From Terramyces sp. JEL0728 (Eukaryota > Chytridiomycota > Chytridiomycetes > Rhizophydiales > Terramycetaceae), in assembly GCA_027603945.1 (NCBI GenBank), contig JADIIU010000074.1, positions 1-64,000 on the forward strand: a stretch of DNA of 64,000 nucleotides, in the 5' to 3' direction. Positions 43,419 through 54,693 of the stretch are shown here, in pieces. The notes under the pieces are model-generated. The model made no database searches. It had not been told where the DNA came from and saw only the letters and a list, made by a program, of their open reading frames with translations. Each line of letters begins with the position of its first letter. Positions within the stretch are counted from its first letter, which is position 1. Made by a program: the position numbers and the translations under genes.

Positions 43419-45255
43419 ATGGATCAGCTATCAATGATGCTTCAGACACCTTGGCATAATCCAAAGGCAAAGCCAAAGGAAAAGAAGGAAAAGAAACGAA
43501 AGCTAATCCAAAGCAGCGAATCGCCAGAATCACTCTCCACCAATTCTTCGCCTGAATTCGGATTCCAATTCGATCCTTCTTTCTTCCAACAACCAGTAGA
43601 CTTTGATCAATTCATGACGAATCCGTTAGATTTTCATTTACCTAATCAAATGGGCCCTGTTGGACAAATTGGAGGAGTGGAGTTTGACAATTTCTTTAAT
43701 GAATTGGACTTGGAGCGACACTTGGTGGAAAATAGTTTTCTGTTTAATTGCGGATTTTCAGTTGCAGAAGAATCCAGCCAATCAATTATTCCTTGTCAAA
43801 GGCATTTTGTCTTAATACTAGATTTTCAACCTCTGCCAATTTGAAAAAAGCGCTGTGTTTCCATTCTACATTCTTTTCAACTCACCCCCTGCTATTCCCA
43901 TCAAAGAAACCTACTTTAGCAGAGAAATATCAGAAAGCACAGGCGTATGTGATCAAGGAGACTCCAAAAGTGTATACAAATAACCAGGAATTGTGTGATG
44001 ATGTTCGAGCCCTGTTGATCCAGGCAATGTCACTGTTCAGTCTTGGAAATTGTGAAGAATCTCGGAAATTGACAAGTCAAGCATATTTCACTGGAAAGAC
44101 ACATGGACTGTTCACAGCTGAAACTTTTCAAGGAGGAAACTCAATTATTTCTGTTGATGATTTGAATTCTCAAGTCGCACTAATGTCGATAACCCAAAAA
44201 TCATTTTATTCAAATGCATCTGAAGTAGAGATTACAGAAGGATTGGCCATCATTGCGTTCTGTTTGCGAGCCGATACTTTGAATTCAATTGCAAGCGGGC
44301 AAGGTACTTTACGCTAATATTAGGGTTCTTGATTGACGAAGCAGAATATCCAAGTATGCACAAACCCGCGTTTGCCAGACCAGCAACTACATCTAGCAGA
44401 CATCAAAATGTACCACACAACCTTGCACAAAATTCAATTTGGGAGAATACTCAATGGGCTCCAATGTATGACGATATCAAGCAATTGTCTGTATCAATCG
44501 GCGATTGGTTACCAGACGCCAAAATGAGAGCATACTCTGAAATATTCTTGTGGAAAATTGTGCGAAAAGCCCTTAGATTTACCCGCACATACAAATACTC
44601 ACAGATCTGTTCCAAAAAGGACAAGGCATTTTATAAACGAAGGAAATTCAACTACATCATTGTCCGCCAATTCTGCGACACGCCAGAAAACTTTGCACCG
44701 TTTACAGATCTGACTGTATTTGACTCTAGCAACTACATGAATCCCAAACCATTCCCTAAGATTAGAAATTCGCCTGATATCATAAACCTGTATCTTACTC
44801 TGCTAGTAATGACCTGCTACCTTCATCTATCTGGTGATCAAAACGACTGCAGCAATCTATACAGCTTGAAGATTGATCAACCGAGTGCATACACTTCAAA
44901 ACAAATTCTATTCTGCTGCATGATGGCTCTAGATCATATCTTGCGAATGTGCAATACACCAAACGTGCCAAGAGACTCATTCTTTGGAGCATATGATTAC
45001 AATACCATTCAACTAACTCAGGCAATGATGACACCAGACGACCACCATCCATCGCCCATTTTCACAGATGCGTACCCTGCCCTGCTTATTTACAGTATAT
45101 CTAGCAGCTGCTTTATGGCACACACCAAAGACCCGCTTTGCCAAGTGATTAAAGACACGATACAGTCTAGTGTCCTGCCCACATTAAAGCGAATTGGCAA
45201 TATCTGGCCAATGGCGACCAAGTACCATGATTTCCTTGAAGCTCAAATTAATTGA
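43419..45255 (+). CDS. Fungal transcription-factor-like helical protein, paralog A
   Basis: Three exons (43419-43741, 43762-44303, 44324-45255; two 20-nt introns) encode about 598 residues. The ATG at 43419 is chosen because its MDQLSMML start matches paralog B at 59210 (MDQLEAML). A basic patch (KEKKEKKRKL) in both may be a nuclear localisation or DNA-contact region. The rest is helical and resembles the regulatory middle homology region of Zn2Cys6 factors: RALLIQAMSLFSLGNCEESR, WLPDAKMRAYSEIFLWKIVR, FPKIRNSPDIINLYLTLLVM, PALLIYSISSSCFMAH. No Zn2Cys6 cluster or other DNA-binding domain is visible. A transcriptional role is an inference. The first intron is not shared with paralog B; the last is also absent there. 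Confidence 0.7.
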
Positions 45256-45316
45256 ATATAATAAATTTTTACACTCGAAATGGTCAGTAATAAAATAAAA
45301 TTTAGTGATATACAAA

Positions 45317-46824
45317 TTAACGCTCCCAGAATCTATCAACATCCACACCGTAGTCAACAAACAACTCTTGCCCCCTTTCAATTTTTTTGATTGTATTGCA
45401 AATAATCTGGTTGACGACTATACCTTCTACAAACTGAACATTTACGTGACCCTTCCTTTCGTTAATGTAGTAGAATGGACAGTCAACACCATCTTTTTTT
45501 GTGTACAGTGTTCCGTCATCGTTGGTAGCATCTAGGACTGTATTGCGGTAGCGATGAGAGTATACCGATGCTTGACCTTTTCCTTCTTTGAGTGAATCAA
45601 ACTCATCTTCAGTCATCGGCACTCCAAAGTAAAAACCAAGAAACGTTGATTTTGGGATGGTGCGTTTTGCAAATAGTCCATTTCCAGCATTCGGAATTAA
45701 GCTTTGCTTGATTTCAAATAAATCACCAAAATTGTTTGGGATAATGTATTCCTTTGGTTTTTTGAATATATTGGTCTCGTCTACGTTAGGAACAAGCTCT
45801 TCAGGAGTCAAGCAGGCCGGATCAATAAACTCTGGTGTCAAGCATGCTGGATCTATAAATTCCGGTGTAAGGCTTGTCGGATCCAAGAGTTGATCTTGAA
45901 CAGATAAAATATCATTGGTAAATACAGTAAATTCAGGTTCTTTTTGCAGGTAATTAAAGTCTTGTTCCAGCGAAGCATTGAAATCTTTGAAAATTCCTTT
46001 TTGGGGGGTCTATATGAGTAATAATTACCAATGACAGAGAAGGCAGGCCGTCCAGCTCTAATCGATCAGATTCCTGTAATATTTCGGGAAACAAATCGTC
46101 CAACTGGAGGTCATTGTTCTTTTGTTTCTTTGGGGTACTCTTTTTTGGTGATTTTCTTCTCTTTTTGGGAGTAATAATATCTGTTTCCTTGATATCCGGA
46201 ACCTTTTGCGGACTTTCACTTCTCCTTTCCACCTCCTTTTCGTCTTTTATTTCTTCAAGTTTGTTTTCTGAATCTTGCAAAAGCTGAAACGTTTCTGCTT
46301 TTTCAATTGCTTTACGATCTCCAAAAAAGTAAGGCCAGTCCAAGGTAGTCAGTTTCTGTGTCCATTCGTTGTAGTTCTTTAACGCTGATTCAAAATTACC
46401 AGTTTCAAACGCAAGTTTAAAATGCTGTTTTGTATGTCCAGGAATATCTATTCTTACAAAGTACTTGTCTTGTCTTAGTGATTCAATTACCTACAATCAG
46501 CGAATATTACCATGATTAGTAGTTAATCGTCCAGATACAGTATTCGCAGGAGTATTGCCGTGGAATAACGGAGGAAGATTCCTCTGCTGTGCTAATTCCT
46601 TGTCCAGTTTCAACGTTTCCGGTATGATTTCTGCTCTTGACAGCGGGCGATTGGCTTTTCTGAGTACAAGGAAAATTAAATAGCTTGTCAGCAAATTCCT
46701 ACCTCTGATTCCACCATCTCGGCTTATCTTTTCTTTTGGCGATTTCCTTGATTTGCTTCTTTACCGGTTTCTTTTCCTCTACTTGTGGTTTTTCAAGTTG
46801 TTTTTTGGCTCGCAGAGATCTCAT
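45317..46824 (-). CDS. HARE-HTH plus SET-domain protein
   Basis: Four exons (46824-46703, 46683-46539, 46490-46029, 46009-45317; introns 19, 48 and 19 nt) encode about 473 residues. The N-terminus is basic. Residues about 40-120 look like a HARE-HTH winged helix: LRKANRPLSRAEI, then TPANTVIESLRQDKYFVRID, the last block appearing only when the 48-nt intron is removed. A nuclear signal (KKRRKSPKKSTPKKQK) and a 10-residue tandem repeat (LTPEFIDPAC) follow. The C-terminal SET domain has PNAGNGLFAKRTIPKSTFLG, YYINERKGHVNVQF and KKIERGQELFVDYG. SET proteins methylate lysines. The usual NHS(C)xPN motif is replaced by NERKGHVN, closer to PR/SET (PRDM-like) domains, so activity is uncertain. I know no standard protein with this pair of domains. 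Confidence 0.75.
45801..45888. repeat. 30-bp tandem repeat in the SET gene
   Basis: About three diverged copies of a 30-bp unit encode the peptide DPACLTPEFI repeated in the linker before the SET domain. The in-frame period preserves the reading frame; copies differ mainly at third positions, so the repeat is not brand new. Confidence 0.75.
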
Positions 46825-47108
46825 TTTTAACTTGCAAGAAAAGCCACCTGATAATTTCGTTCATTAAAGGATTCCAAGCTGATAGAAAGCCTCCCAGTCA
46901 CTGCTTAACCAGTACAAGCACTTTGCTTTGACAGAAAGGAATTCGTGAAAACCATGGAGCTAAATTTCCAAAAGCATTATATTACAGTTCCATTTTACAC
47001 AGTTTTCTGAATTCAGACATTGACACTGATGCTGAATGGTTCGTATCCCACAAATTGATCATCTGGACAACATTTTCTAGCGGCTGCGGGTCACTGGATT
47101 AGCTTTTT

Positions 47109-48161
47109 TTACCCAATCTCCTCAAACAAGGCCATCAAATCGTTGATCCCAATACTCCCATCGTTGTCAGTATCACAAATGGTAAACGCTTCATTAATAT
47201 CTGCATCGGTCTGCAGGAATTTCTTGTTTTGCCGATACCTAACCATAATTTTGATAAACTCTTCTATTGATACGTCTCCGTTTCCGTCTTGGTCCACTTC
47301 CTTGATCATCAGTTTTGATTGTTCCAGGGTGATATCCATTCCAATACCTTCCATTGCAGCTTGTAATTCATTTTCTGAAATTGAGCCGTTGCTGTCGAGA
47401 TCAAATGCGCAAAAAGCCTCAATGTAATAATCGCATTCTTCCTTTGATAGTCCAGGAAATAGATTTACGTGACTCAGTTTATCACGAAGTTCTTTGACTG
47501 GATTCCGTTTCCTTATATTTATCCCTCCCATTTTGTTGTTTAGATTTTTCTTTTTCAATCCTGTATTATTTTGTATTACCTTGAATGAACTCTGAAAATG
47601 TAAACGAGTGTCGCGGCTCTTCGTCGTTATCAAGATTTGGAATCGGGTGATTTTCTTGGTTAGCAGAGTTTACCAAATATACTGAAATTCTTTCCTTGTG
47701 TTACTGAGCTACCGTCTGTATTTGTTCCCAATGCAAATCTAATGGCCGCGCTTTCGTTAATTGGATTTACATGTCTTCAATTAGTGAATCTTTTCTTAAT
47801 GGCTATGTAAATCATAATTTACTTCATATCCGCGTTCATAGTCCTGCAATATAGACTTTTTCCTTCCTGGTGGTTGCATGCTCCACTGCGATAATCTTAC
47901 AGGTTCCTCCAACAGTGGTAAGCTGAATCTTGAAGTATCTTCCTTGGCAACCGAGCTTCTTCCTCTGCTTGTTACTGACTGTCGAAGTAGACTTATCCTC
48001 CCACTGTTTGGACGCGAGTCTGAATTCCCAGCAGTTTCTGCTTGACGTAGTAACGAAGGCCGGAAAGGTTTGGTATTAGTTTCGTGTACAGCTCCCAATC
48101 CACCATCAGGCCGTTCTTTTTTCAAAGCATGCGAAGAAGGTCGGGGTTTCGTTAAAGACAT
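47109..48161 (-). CDS. EF-hand protein (calmodulin/centrin-like) with long N-terminal extension
   Basis: Five exons (48161-47823, 47802-47771, 47750-47674, 47654-47580, 47560-47109; introns 20, 20, 19 and 19 nt) encode about 324 residues. The first ~180 residues are basic, Ser/Arg-rich and disordered, with a repeated SLLRQ element (RPSLLRQAETAGN, RISLLRQSVTSRG). The C-terminal half is calmodulin-like: an N-terminal helix (LSKEECDYYIEAFCAFDLDS) and three canonical calcium loops, DLDSNGSISENE, DQDGNGDVSIEE and DTDNDGSIGIND. A fourth EF-hand is not obvious. Joining the two halves depends on four microintrons, one flanking a 32-nt exon; all phases fit. An alternative is two genes, with the EF-hand part starting at ATG 47531. 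The start codon is 26 bp from that of the divergent CH-domain gene. Confidence 0.72.
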
Positions 48162-48187
48162 GAAGTGACGTGTTTTATTTTCAAAAA

Positions 48188-50754
48188 ATGTCTACTTCAC
48201 CACCGAGGGAAATAATAAAATGGCTGCAGAGCTTGGATTTGTCATTGCCGATAAAGAATTACAAGAGGCACGTCTTATTAATGAAAGGGATTTCGCGAAT
48301 GGATATATAGTTGCAGAGATACTCTCGAAATATTATCCCATAGATGTACAGATGCATTCGTTTGACAGCGGAACCGCAATTGGAGCTAAAAAGAATAACT
48401 GGGGAATACTGGAGCGTATATTTACCGTATTATTGGATTAATCCAGAAATACAGCATCCCCATTCCCAGAGAATTGTATGTTGCCGTGACAAACTGCGAT
48501 TCCAAGAGTATTAGTATCCTACTGTCAATTATTTATGGACACGTCAATAGCAAAACGTAGATATTGTTAACACAGACCACCACCAGATGGCATAATGGCA
48601 ACAAGTATTAATCTAATCCCTGTCAGAAAAGAATTCACCCCAAACAGAGGTTCGAGTAAACCACAATGGGAAGAGAGAAATGATTTTACAGTTTCATCAG
48701 ACAGAATTACCATCCATTCGGATATCAAAGAATACATATCCGCCGATCCACTGTCAATAAATCAAATGCCAATGTCAAAGCTTCCAATTGCTGAACCAAC
48801 CGAGAAGGAGGATACAGGAAAGGTAGCTTTTGCTAACGCAGCTAATGTGTATCAGATGTATATGCTCGATATTTGGTATTTCCGAACCGCAAATAACTTT
48901 TTACAGAAATATGTTCCAATCTAACACGGTGCGAGAATTGATTATTGCTAATATCGAGAAAAAACCTGCAGCCTTCAAAGAAGAGCTGATGGCAAGGATG
49001 ATTACCGAAAAGGTGCATTTGAACTAATGATAGGCTCATGAATTATCAATGTATGTTGCTTCCAATAGTGCTAGTGAATTCCAGCTTCTATTTGATACAC
49101 TTTTGCCATTGATTCTTCAATCAAACTCCAACACAATCATATTCCAGGCAGTAGGAAAAATCCTCTGTTTTTTAGGGGAGATTGGACAACGGTACCTGCC
49201 TATTGGAGAACCCTATCGGCGATTATCAAATTCGAGAGATTTCCAGGTAATGATCAGGCAAATTGGTATAAGAAATGCTTCAAAAATACCATACCTGTCC
49301 TGTATTTTATTTTCATTCATTGGAAACAAAATGTCTGATTTGGATCTGGTAAATATATTTTTGGAGCTTAAAGTAAATGATAATAATATAGAATATCATC
49401 CTTACAGACAAGAGCAGTACTGGAATGCCCAAATCACCTGGAAGTGAGTACATTTTCTTTTTATCAGCATTCAGCGCAATTGGGGAATTCAAAGCACATT
49501 CTTCTACAAACCAACTGACTGTATTCCACTTGTCTGAATGTTTGACGATAATAAACTCTTACAAAGGGTCAGAGCAGCGTAGATCACTGCTAGAAACAGA
49601 TCAAGTCAAAACAGCCGACCAGTCAAGTGCTTTATACTACCCTGCATATGAGGTTACAGCGGTGTTGCATATATTGGCGTCAATAATCAAATGCAACGTT
49701 TCATTGAAGCTTCGGGTACTATCAGACGTTATCTGTTCTGCACTACGCATATTCTTTAAAATCGCACTACACCAATTATGTCCTAAAAATATTAGAAAGG
49801 CGTATGTTGCAGTCACACTGGCGTTACTGGATCCAAAGTATGAAGCCTACAATGACATACAAGAAATGGGAATTATTAATGATTTACTCGGTGTTTTGAC
49901 TCTTAGTTTACGGAGATTCGACGGTGAATGCCTTAGAGATTGCAAGTTTTTTATTTACCTAGTGATTTACCTCATATCTCCCCATTTATTTACCCACCAA
50001 TGTCTCTGCACCTTAATAGTAAGAGCAATGTTGGAGTTGGAAAACCCATTTTTTGATCAATTTATAGCTCTGGCAGGATTGAAAGTTAGGGTATCCTGGG
50101 ATGTACCGTTCCTATTCCAAATTGAACAAAAGCCACTACTAAAGTCTTGGTACAGTTTTGGCATTATCATGGGTAGCTAAAATTGACACTAGGAACTCTT
50201 AAATCTTCGCAGGACCCAAAGGTACTGTTGGACTACAAAACCCTGCAAATACTGCTGACTATTATGCTATATCAAAAGGAGCTGCCAAAGATGGGAAACG
50301 ATGAATCGATTGAAGATGTCCAGCTGTTTGATCCGGCAAGTAGAATACCGATTCAAGCAATGAACTATATCTTTAACGTATTCAGCGACCATATCATCAC
50401 CTGCTTATCATCAATCGAACTTTTTCAACCGGCCTGGCAGTTGTTAATGACATTCATGGTGCTTTGTGACCATTCGTTAGTAATTAAAGTAATTGGTTGT
50501 TGACAAAGAAATTTCCTGCAATTTTAGCAATATTGTTGCATGCACACACCTTGGATCGGAGCAAGTGCAAGAGGAAATTACTTTCTCGATTAAGAAAGTT
50601 GGTGACTTTTACAAAAAAGGAGGATGAAGATAGAAATATTCCATTTAATTCGATGGACCCGCGAACCGTCGAAATATACCAAACAGAAGCTATTCGTATC
50701 TTGAGAGTATTCAGGACTGATTTCCCATTTATTGCAGCCAATAAAGTTCAATAA
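48188..50754 (+). CDS. CH-domain (SPEF1/SPATA4-type) plus helical-repeat protein
   Basis: Nine exons encode about 798 residues: 48188-48267, 48288-48426, 48447-48556, 48576-48822, 48842-49012, 49034-49443, 49475-50172, 50193-50488, 50509-50754. Introns are 19-21 nt except one of 31; the first has a GC...AG boundary. Exons 1-3 form the microtubule-binding CH_2 (CLAMP) domain: REIIKWLQSLDLSLPIKNYK, RDFANGYIVAEILSKYYPID, QMHSFDSGTAIGAKKNNWG. This domain marks ciliary/flagellar proteins such as SPEF1 and SPATA4. The remaining ~600 residues are helical, ARM/HEAT-like (VTAVLHILASIIKCNVSLKL, YKTLQILLTIMLYQKELPK). A role in the axoneme or basal body is inferred. It shares a 26-bp start-to-start interval with the EF-hand gene. 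Confidence 0.78.
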
Positions 50755-50828
50755 TTGAATAGGCTTTGAGCAATTTTAATTAACAAATCATGAAAATGTG
50801 CATTTATTTCTAAATTTACAGGTGCGGA

Positions 50829-51851
50829 CTAGCAGAACCAAGGGTAAGTCCACCATCCATAATACCCAGTGATATGATCAACCAAATTCAGCAATATTAA
50901 GTCAGATCCACAGTTGTTGCTTTCACCAGCCGGACCAGTAGTAGTGCAGTAGTTGGTAGAAGTTCCAAATCTCTTGATTTCATAATTATCAACGTGGTGA
51001 GCAAAGTTGAAGAAATCTTGTGGTGGCAAGTGTGGTACGATATCTCCAGATTTGGCGATTCTAAAGATCCTGTCTGCATATGGAAGACTATCGATATAAT
51101 CTGCGAAATCAACGTTACCAGCACGAGGTTCACCAAAAGTGTAGATGGAAATTCTGTCGCCGTATTGCGGGTTGTTTTGATAAAAGTCCATTGCAGCCAG
51201 GTTTACTACTGCACCTCCTAATGAATGGCCAGCGAAAACAATGTTGTAGTTTGGGTACTTGGCAGCCAAAGTTTCCAATCCGGACTGGAGGGTTGGTTGA
51301 AGGTCCAAATAAGTAGTTTTGAATCCTTGATGAATTTGAGCTGAAGATGGAGCTTTGCTGTTTGGGAATCCTCCAAAATCAGCTGGGGTCTTCCAGAATA
51401 TAATGTCCTGGATGCATGATTGGATGTTTGCGGTACCTCTAACAGCTACTACAATCATTTTTTGCTTAGTGTTATATCCAACAAACCCGGCTGCTCCAGT
51501 TCCGTAGTTTTCGTGAGATCCAACAATAACGGTTCCAGATAACGAGCCCTCACAACGAACACCGCAGTTCCATGTTTTTGAATTAGTGGTACTTGGACAA
51601 TAGGAAGAAACTGCAAGTTGCATCATTAATCCAAAGTTTGCAGCAGTGCCAGAATCTACTTGTCCATTCCAGTCGCGTTTGGTGAGGGAGTTGGTATGAT
51701 GAACATAGAAGTGGGATGAAGGCGCCATTTGTTGAGAGTATTCTGCATAAGTCATGTTGGCGTCCAAGTTTTCATTTGCAGGTGGGGATGGCCAACCCTT
51801 ATCTACAGCTTGAGTGGCAGCAGCGAGAGTAGCAAGGAGTAAAATTGACAT
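50829..51851 (-). CDS. Secreted class 3 lipase
   Basis: An intronless 340-residue fungal lipase (alpha/beta hydrolase, Lipase_3 family) that hydrolyses triglycerides or other esters outside the cell. The signal peptide is ILLLATLAAATQAV. A propeptide-like segment ends near SLTKRD, a possible Kex2-type site. The catalytic serine lies in AGHSLGGAVVNLAA, the aspartate in KSGDIVPHLPP and the histidine in NLVDHITGYYG. Oxyanion region residues precede in VVAVRGTANIQSCI. Several Cys residues (YCPSTTNSKTWNCGVRC, NYCTTT, NNCGSD) should form disulfides. Strongly biased codons suggest high expression. Confidence 0.96.
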   Translation of the reverse strand: MSILLLATLAAATQAVDKGWPSPPANENLDANMTYAEYSQQMAPSSHFYVHHTNSLTKRDWNGQVDSGTAANFGLMMQLAVSSYCPSTTNSKTWNCGVRCEGSLSGTVIVGSHENYGTGAAGFVGYNTKQKMIVVAVRGTANIQSCIQDIIFWKTPADFGGFPNSKAPSSAQIHQGFKTTYLDLQPTLQSGLETLAAKYPNYNIVFAGHSLGGAVVNLAAMDFYQNNPQYGDRISIYTFGEPRAGNVDFADYIDSLPYADRIFRIAKSGDIVPHLPPQDFFNFAHHVDNYEIKRFGTSTNYCTTTGPAGESNNCGSDLILLNLVDHITGYYGWWTYPWFC

Positions 51852-52809
51852 TTCTAATGATAATGCACAAATATCAGGCTATTTATACAAGGATCAAAGC
51901 GTCAAAGAGTCCCCACAAGACCAAACATGTAATTAGGTAGAAATTTCAAAATATCGCAAATTTGTTGGATTTTGTTTTGGGAGAAATTCCCAAATGGCAT
52001 AAAAATGAAATCTCGAATGGGAGAACTTGAATTCGTTGGTATTTTGTCGTTTTCTTTGTTGAAGAATAGGCACGATTTCACAGTGCATGGACCATCACAC
52101 GTCACCGTTATGTTCCACAAACGCACGACCGCTCGCTGTGCAGTGCGGTTTAGCTGAATTCGCATTGGAATGGTAATCAAGTGCGTAATAACAATGATCC
52201 GACGGGGAGTGCGCTTTATTGTGCAATGTCACCATTGCAGTTGAGCGAATGCTCGGGAAATCACGAAAAGATATTCTCTGCCGCATCTTTTGAGTTTCCT
52301 TTTTCGATCTCTAATCCACCTACTGAAACAGCTGATCTATTTAATCTGTTCCAGTCTGTTGCATATCACCAAAGGAAAAAATGTTGAACTACAGTATTAA
52401 ACACTCAAGTGGTAACTTGTAGCACTGTCAATTGATCGATAAGAGCCAATTGGGTTAGATATGGGCATTTCATTGATCATTTTGTAAGATGCATGATCTT
52501 TAAAGTAGCTTATGATATAGAGTTGTAACCTCAAAAAATGTACAGCTATATGATCAAATTTAAACTGAATAATGCAACTTGCCAGTTGAATGAGTGGATC
52601 GTGCCAAATGGTGGTCAAGTTCCATCATTGTCGTGTGTCAAGTTATTTCTTCTGATAAGGTATAGCAGCACGCGACCAAAACGAGCTGATTATTGTAGGA
52701 TGTAAAAGACTTGCTACCGAGGCAATTGAAGCGGCAAATTAATTGTTGTGGAATACTTTGCAGGAGACCCGTTGCGCACTGTTGTCAATGTTCATCGGCA
52801 TAAACGTCA
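51852..52809. other. Intergenic region upstream of lipase
   Basis: About 950 bp without a firm gene. A minus-strand frame ending at 51902 (containing SPIRDFIFMPFGNFSQNKIQ) and a plus-strand frame from ATG 52226 to 52387 (ETADLFNLFQSVAYHQRKK) are both open and protein-like, but they lack domains, so I leave them uncalled. No RNA gene or repeat was seen. Confidence 0.35.
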
Positions 52810-53296
52810 ATGATCAGTCCAGTGTCAAATGTTCAAAGTCACGATCAAGCGCAAACCGTAGAAATCCAGAATAAAATGAAAGGAATGCATTTATTGGAGC
52901 AAAAAAGGTCATTTGTTCAACAAAACCAAGGGTATGTCCACTTCCGCACATACTAACGCCATTCTACTGCTCGACTCTTTTTCGATGACTTTGAATTCTT
53001 TCTCACATGCAAACAGTTTGGATAAAGCCGAAATCCAACAATTAGACTACCAACATATTAGGCTCGAAAGTTATTCAGAATTCCTAGCTGCAATATCAAA
53101 GTGGAACAATCCAATTTATTCCTTATTGTGGACCTTTTTTCTTGAGAACATGCTGAGCATACTCCAACTTGCCAAGGCGGGACGAGGCTGGCCCTCTTCA
53201 TCTTCAAGGCCATCCACAGCTTCGTACTTTATGACGGATATTCCCCACCATAAAGGACTAGTCCAGTTAATAAGTGAATCAATATTCAGCCCATAG
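52810..53296 (+). CDS. Tentative small gene antisense to acyltransferase 3' end
   Basis: Frame ATG 52810 reads a helical peptide (TVEIQNKMKGMHLLEQKRSF). A donor GTATGT at 52932, a perfect TACTAAC box at 52951-52957 and an acceptor at 53016 define an 85-nt intron. Joining gives LDKAEIQQLDYQHIRLESYS in frame, to a stop at 53296 (about 133 residues). The last 180 bp would overlap the acyltransferase coding end on the other strand. The intron would be about four times longer than the genome's norm but has textbook sites. No family is recognised; the model could be wrong in its 3' part. Confidence 0.3.
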
Positions 53297-54693
53297 AGTT
53301 TCTTGAGGTAACGCAAGGTCCAAACAGGCCAATTTGGAATTGACAGAGCAACACCCTGAAAAGTCCAATTGTCAGAGAGAGCAGAACAGAGAAGCCAAGA
53401 GTTGAAATCAACCGTTGGTACATCAATCCAAGTGGTCAGTATATCCGAGATAAATAGCAGAAACAACACTGCTCCCCCAAATGCAAAAAATGCTACAAAC
53501 CCATTTACAGCCTTTGCCTCTGAACCTGGAACAGAATAAAAAATAACAGCCTGCAGTGGAGCGGTAAAAATATGGACAAATGTCATATGAAATACATACA
53601 AGTTGAATGAGATTCGACCAAGAAAGAGCAGGGGCGAGAAAGTGAATATGCGTTGCAGAACTGCTGTAGTTTCGATCAAAAAGATAATAACTGCTGCAAC
53701 GATCATGTATCTGACCTTGTTTCCTTCTGTTAACCCAAAGTCAGGATACGGTCCCCAGTTGCTACCTATTTGGAATTGTCGCAAAAAATCATCACAAGAC
53801 TTTCCAATAGTCCATTCAAAGTCCATACATGTGTAAAAAGCGATCAGGGCGATAACGACATTCCCGGCAAAGGAAAAACTTTTGGTTTGGTATTTCGCCA
53901 GCATCCCCGATGAATTTAATTCCGCCAGCATCAAGCCAAGCATAAAGTAGGCGGACCAACGATGGGTAATAAAGTTCCAGAGAAAGAAAGCAAAGAGTAT
54001 GGTCCATCGACTGAGACTGTTTTGAGGGTAGTTGATCATACATAATGTTGCAAGGTATACCGCGATGGACCCCGTAAACTCAACTGGTATGGTCCAACAA
54101 GCTTCGGGAATAAGAGCCAAGTGATTGTATCCGGCGACGATAAATAGAAAAGGACCAACCAAATATTGAAACGCTGTGCCAGTGTACCGATTTTGTTCCC
54201 CTTTGATTACACCCGTTCTGTAGATGACATTGTTGACAAGCAAAGTACCAATAACTGGCAAAACGAGCCGGAAAGGACGCCGGATGATAGAAGAGACTAA
54301 CTTTAGGTGACTTTTGTTCTTTAGGATTGAAGCCGTGAGCACTCTTCCTGAAAGCACCAAGAATATAGGAACAGCGATGGTTGCGTTTTGGTAGAAGAGC
54401 AAGAACCGGTTGCGAGACTCGCCAAAGACATAGGTTGAAAAATGCAAGATCATGACCCAGAATGCAGCCAGTCCTCGAAGTCCATCTAGATAGTCTACGC
54501 GTGCTATTGGAGTCTACAATTAGCGAAAAGTGCCTACCTGGACACAAGTTGGTGATTTTTGTAGAGCTTTGATTAACGAGTCTTCAGAATGGAGAACTGG
54601 CTCATCAGAAGAGATTTCGATGTTGTGAGAGAATGTAGCTTTCTCTTTTTTACTGTGAGTAGTTTTCCCATTTACTGTGAGTAATTTTCCCAT
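53116..54693 (-). CDS. Acyltransferase 3 family membrane protein
   Basis: Two exons (54693-54538 and 54513-53116; 24-nt intron) encode about 517 residues. Splicing creates the family signature DYLDGLRGLAAFWVMILHFS at the start of the domain. About ten transmembrane helices follow (for example FLFIVAGYNHLALIPEACWT, VVIALIAFYTCMDFEWTIG, GFVAFFAFGGAVLFLLFISD). Acyltransferase 3 proteins move acyl groups from CoA donors onto extracytoplasmic sugars, lipids or peptides; in fungi many modify surface glycans or secreted metabolites. The N-terminal ~50 residues are cytosolic, with a short basic region (THSKKEK). The C-terminal tail is Ser-rich. Substrate unknown. Confidence 0.9.

Noticed and set aside
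53603..54043. Frames on both strands within the acyltransferase gene
   Set aside because: Alternative frames of the membrane protein; none shows a domain.
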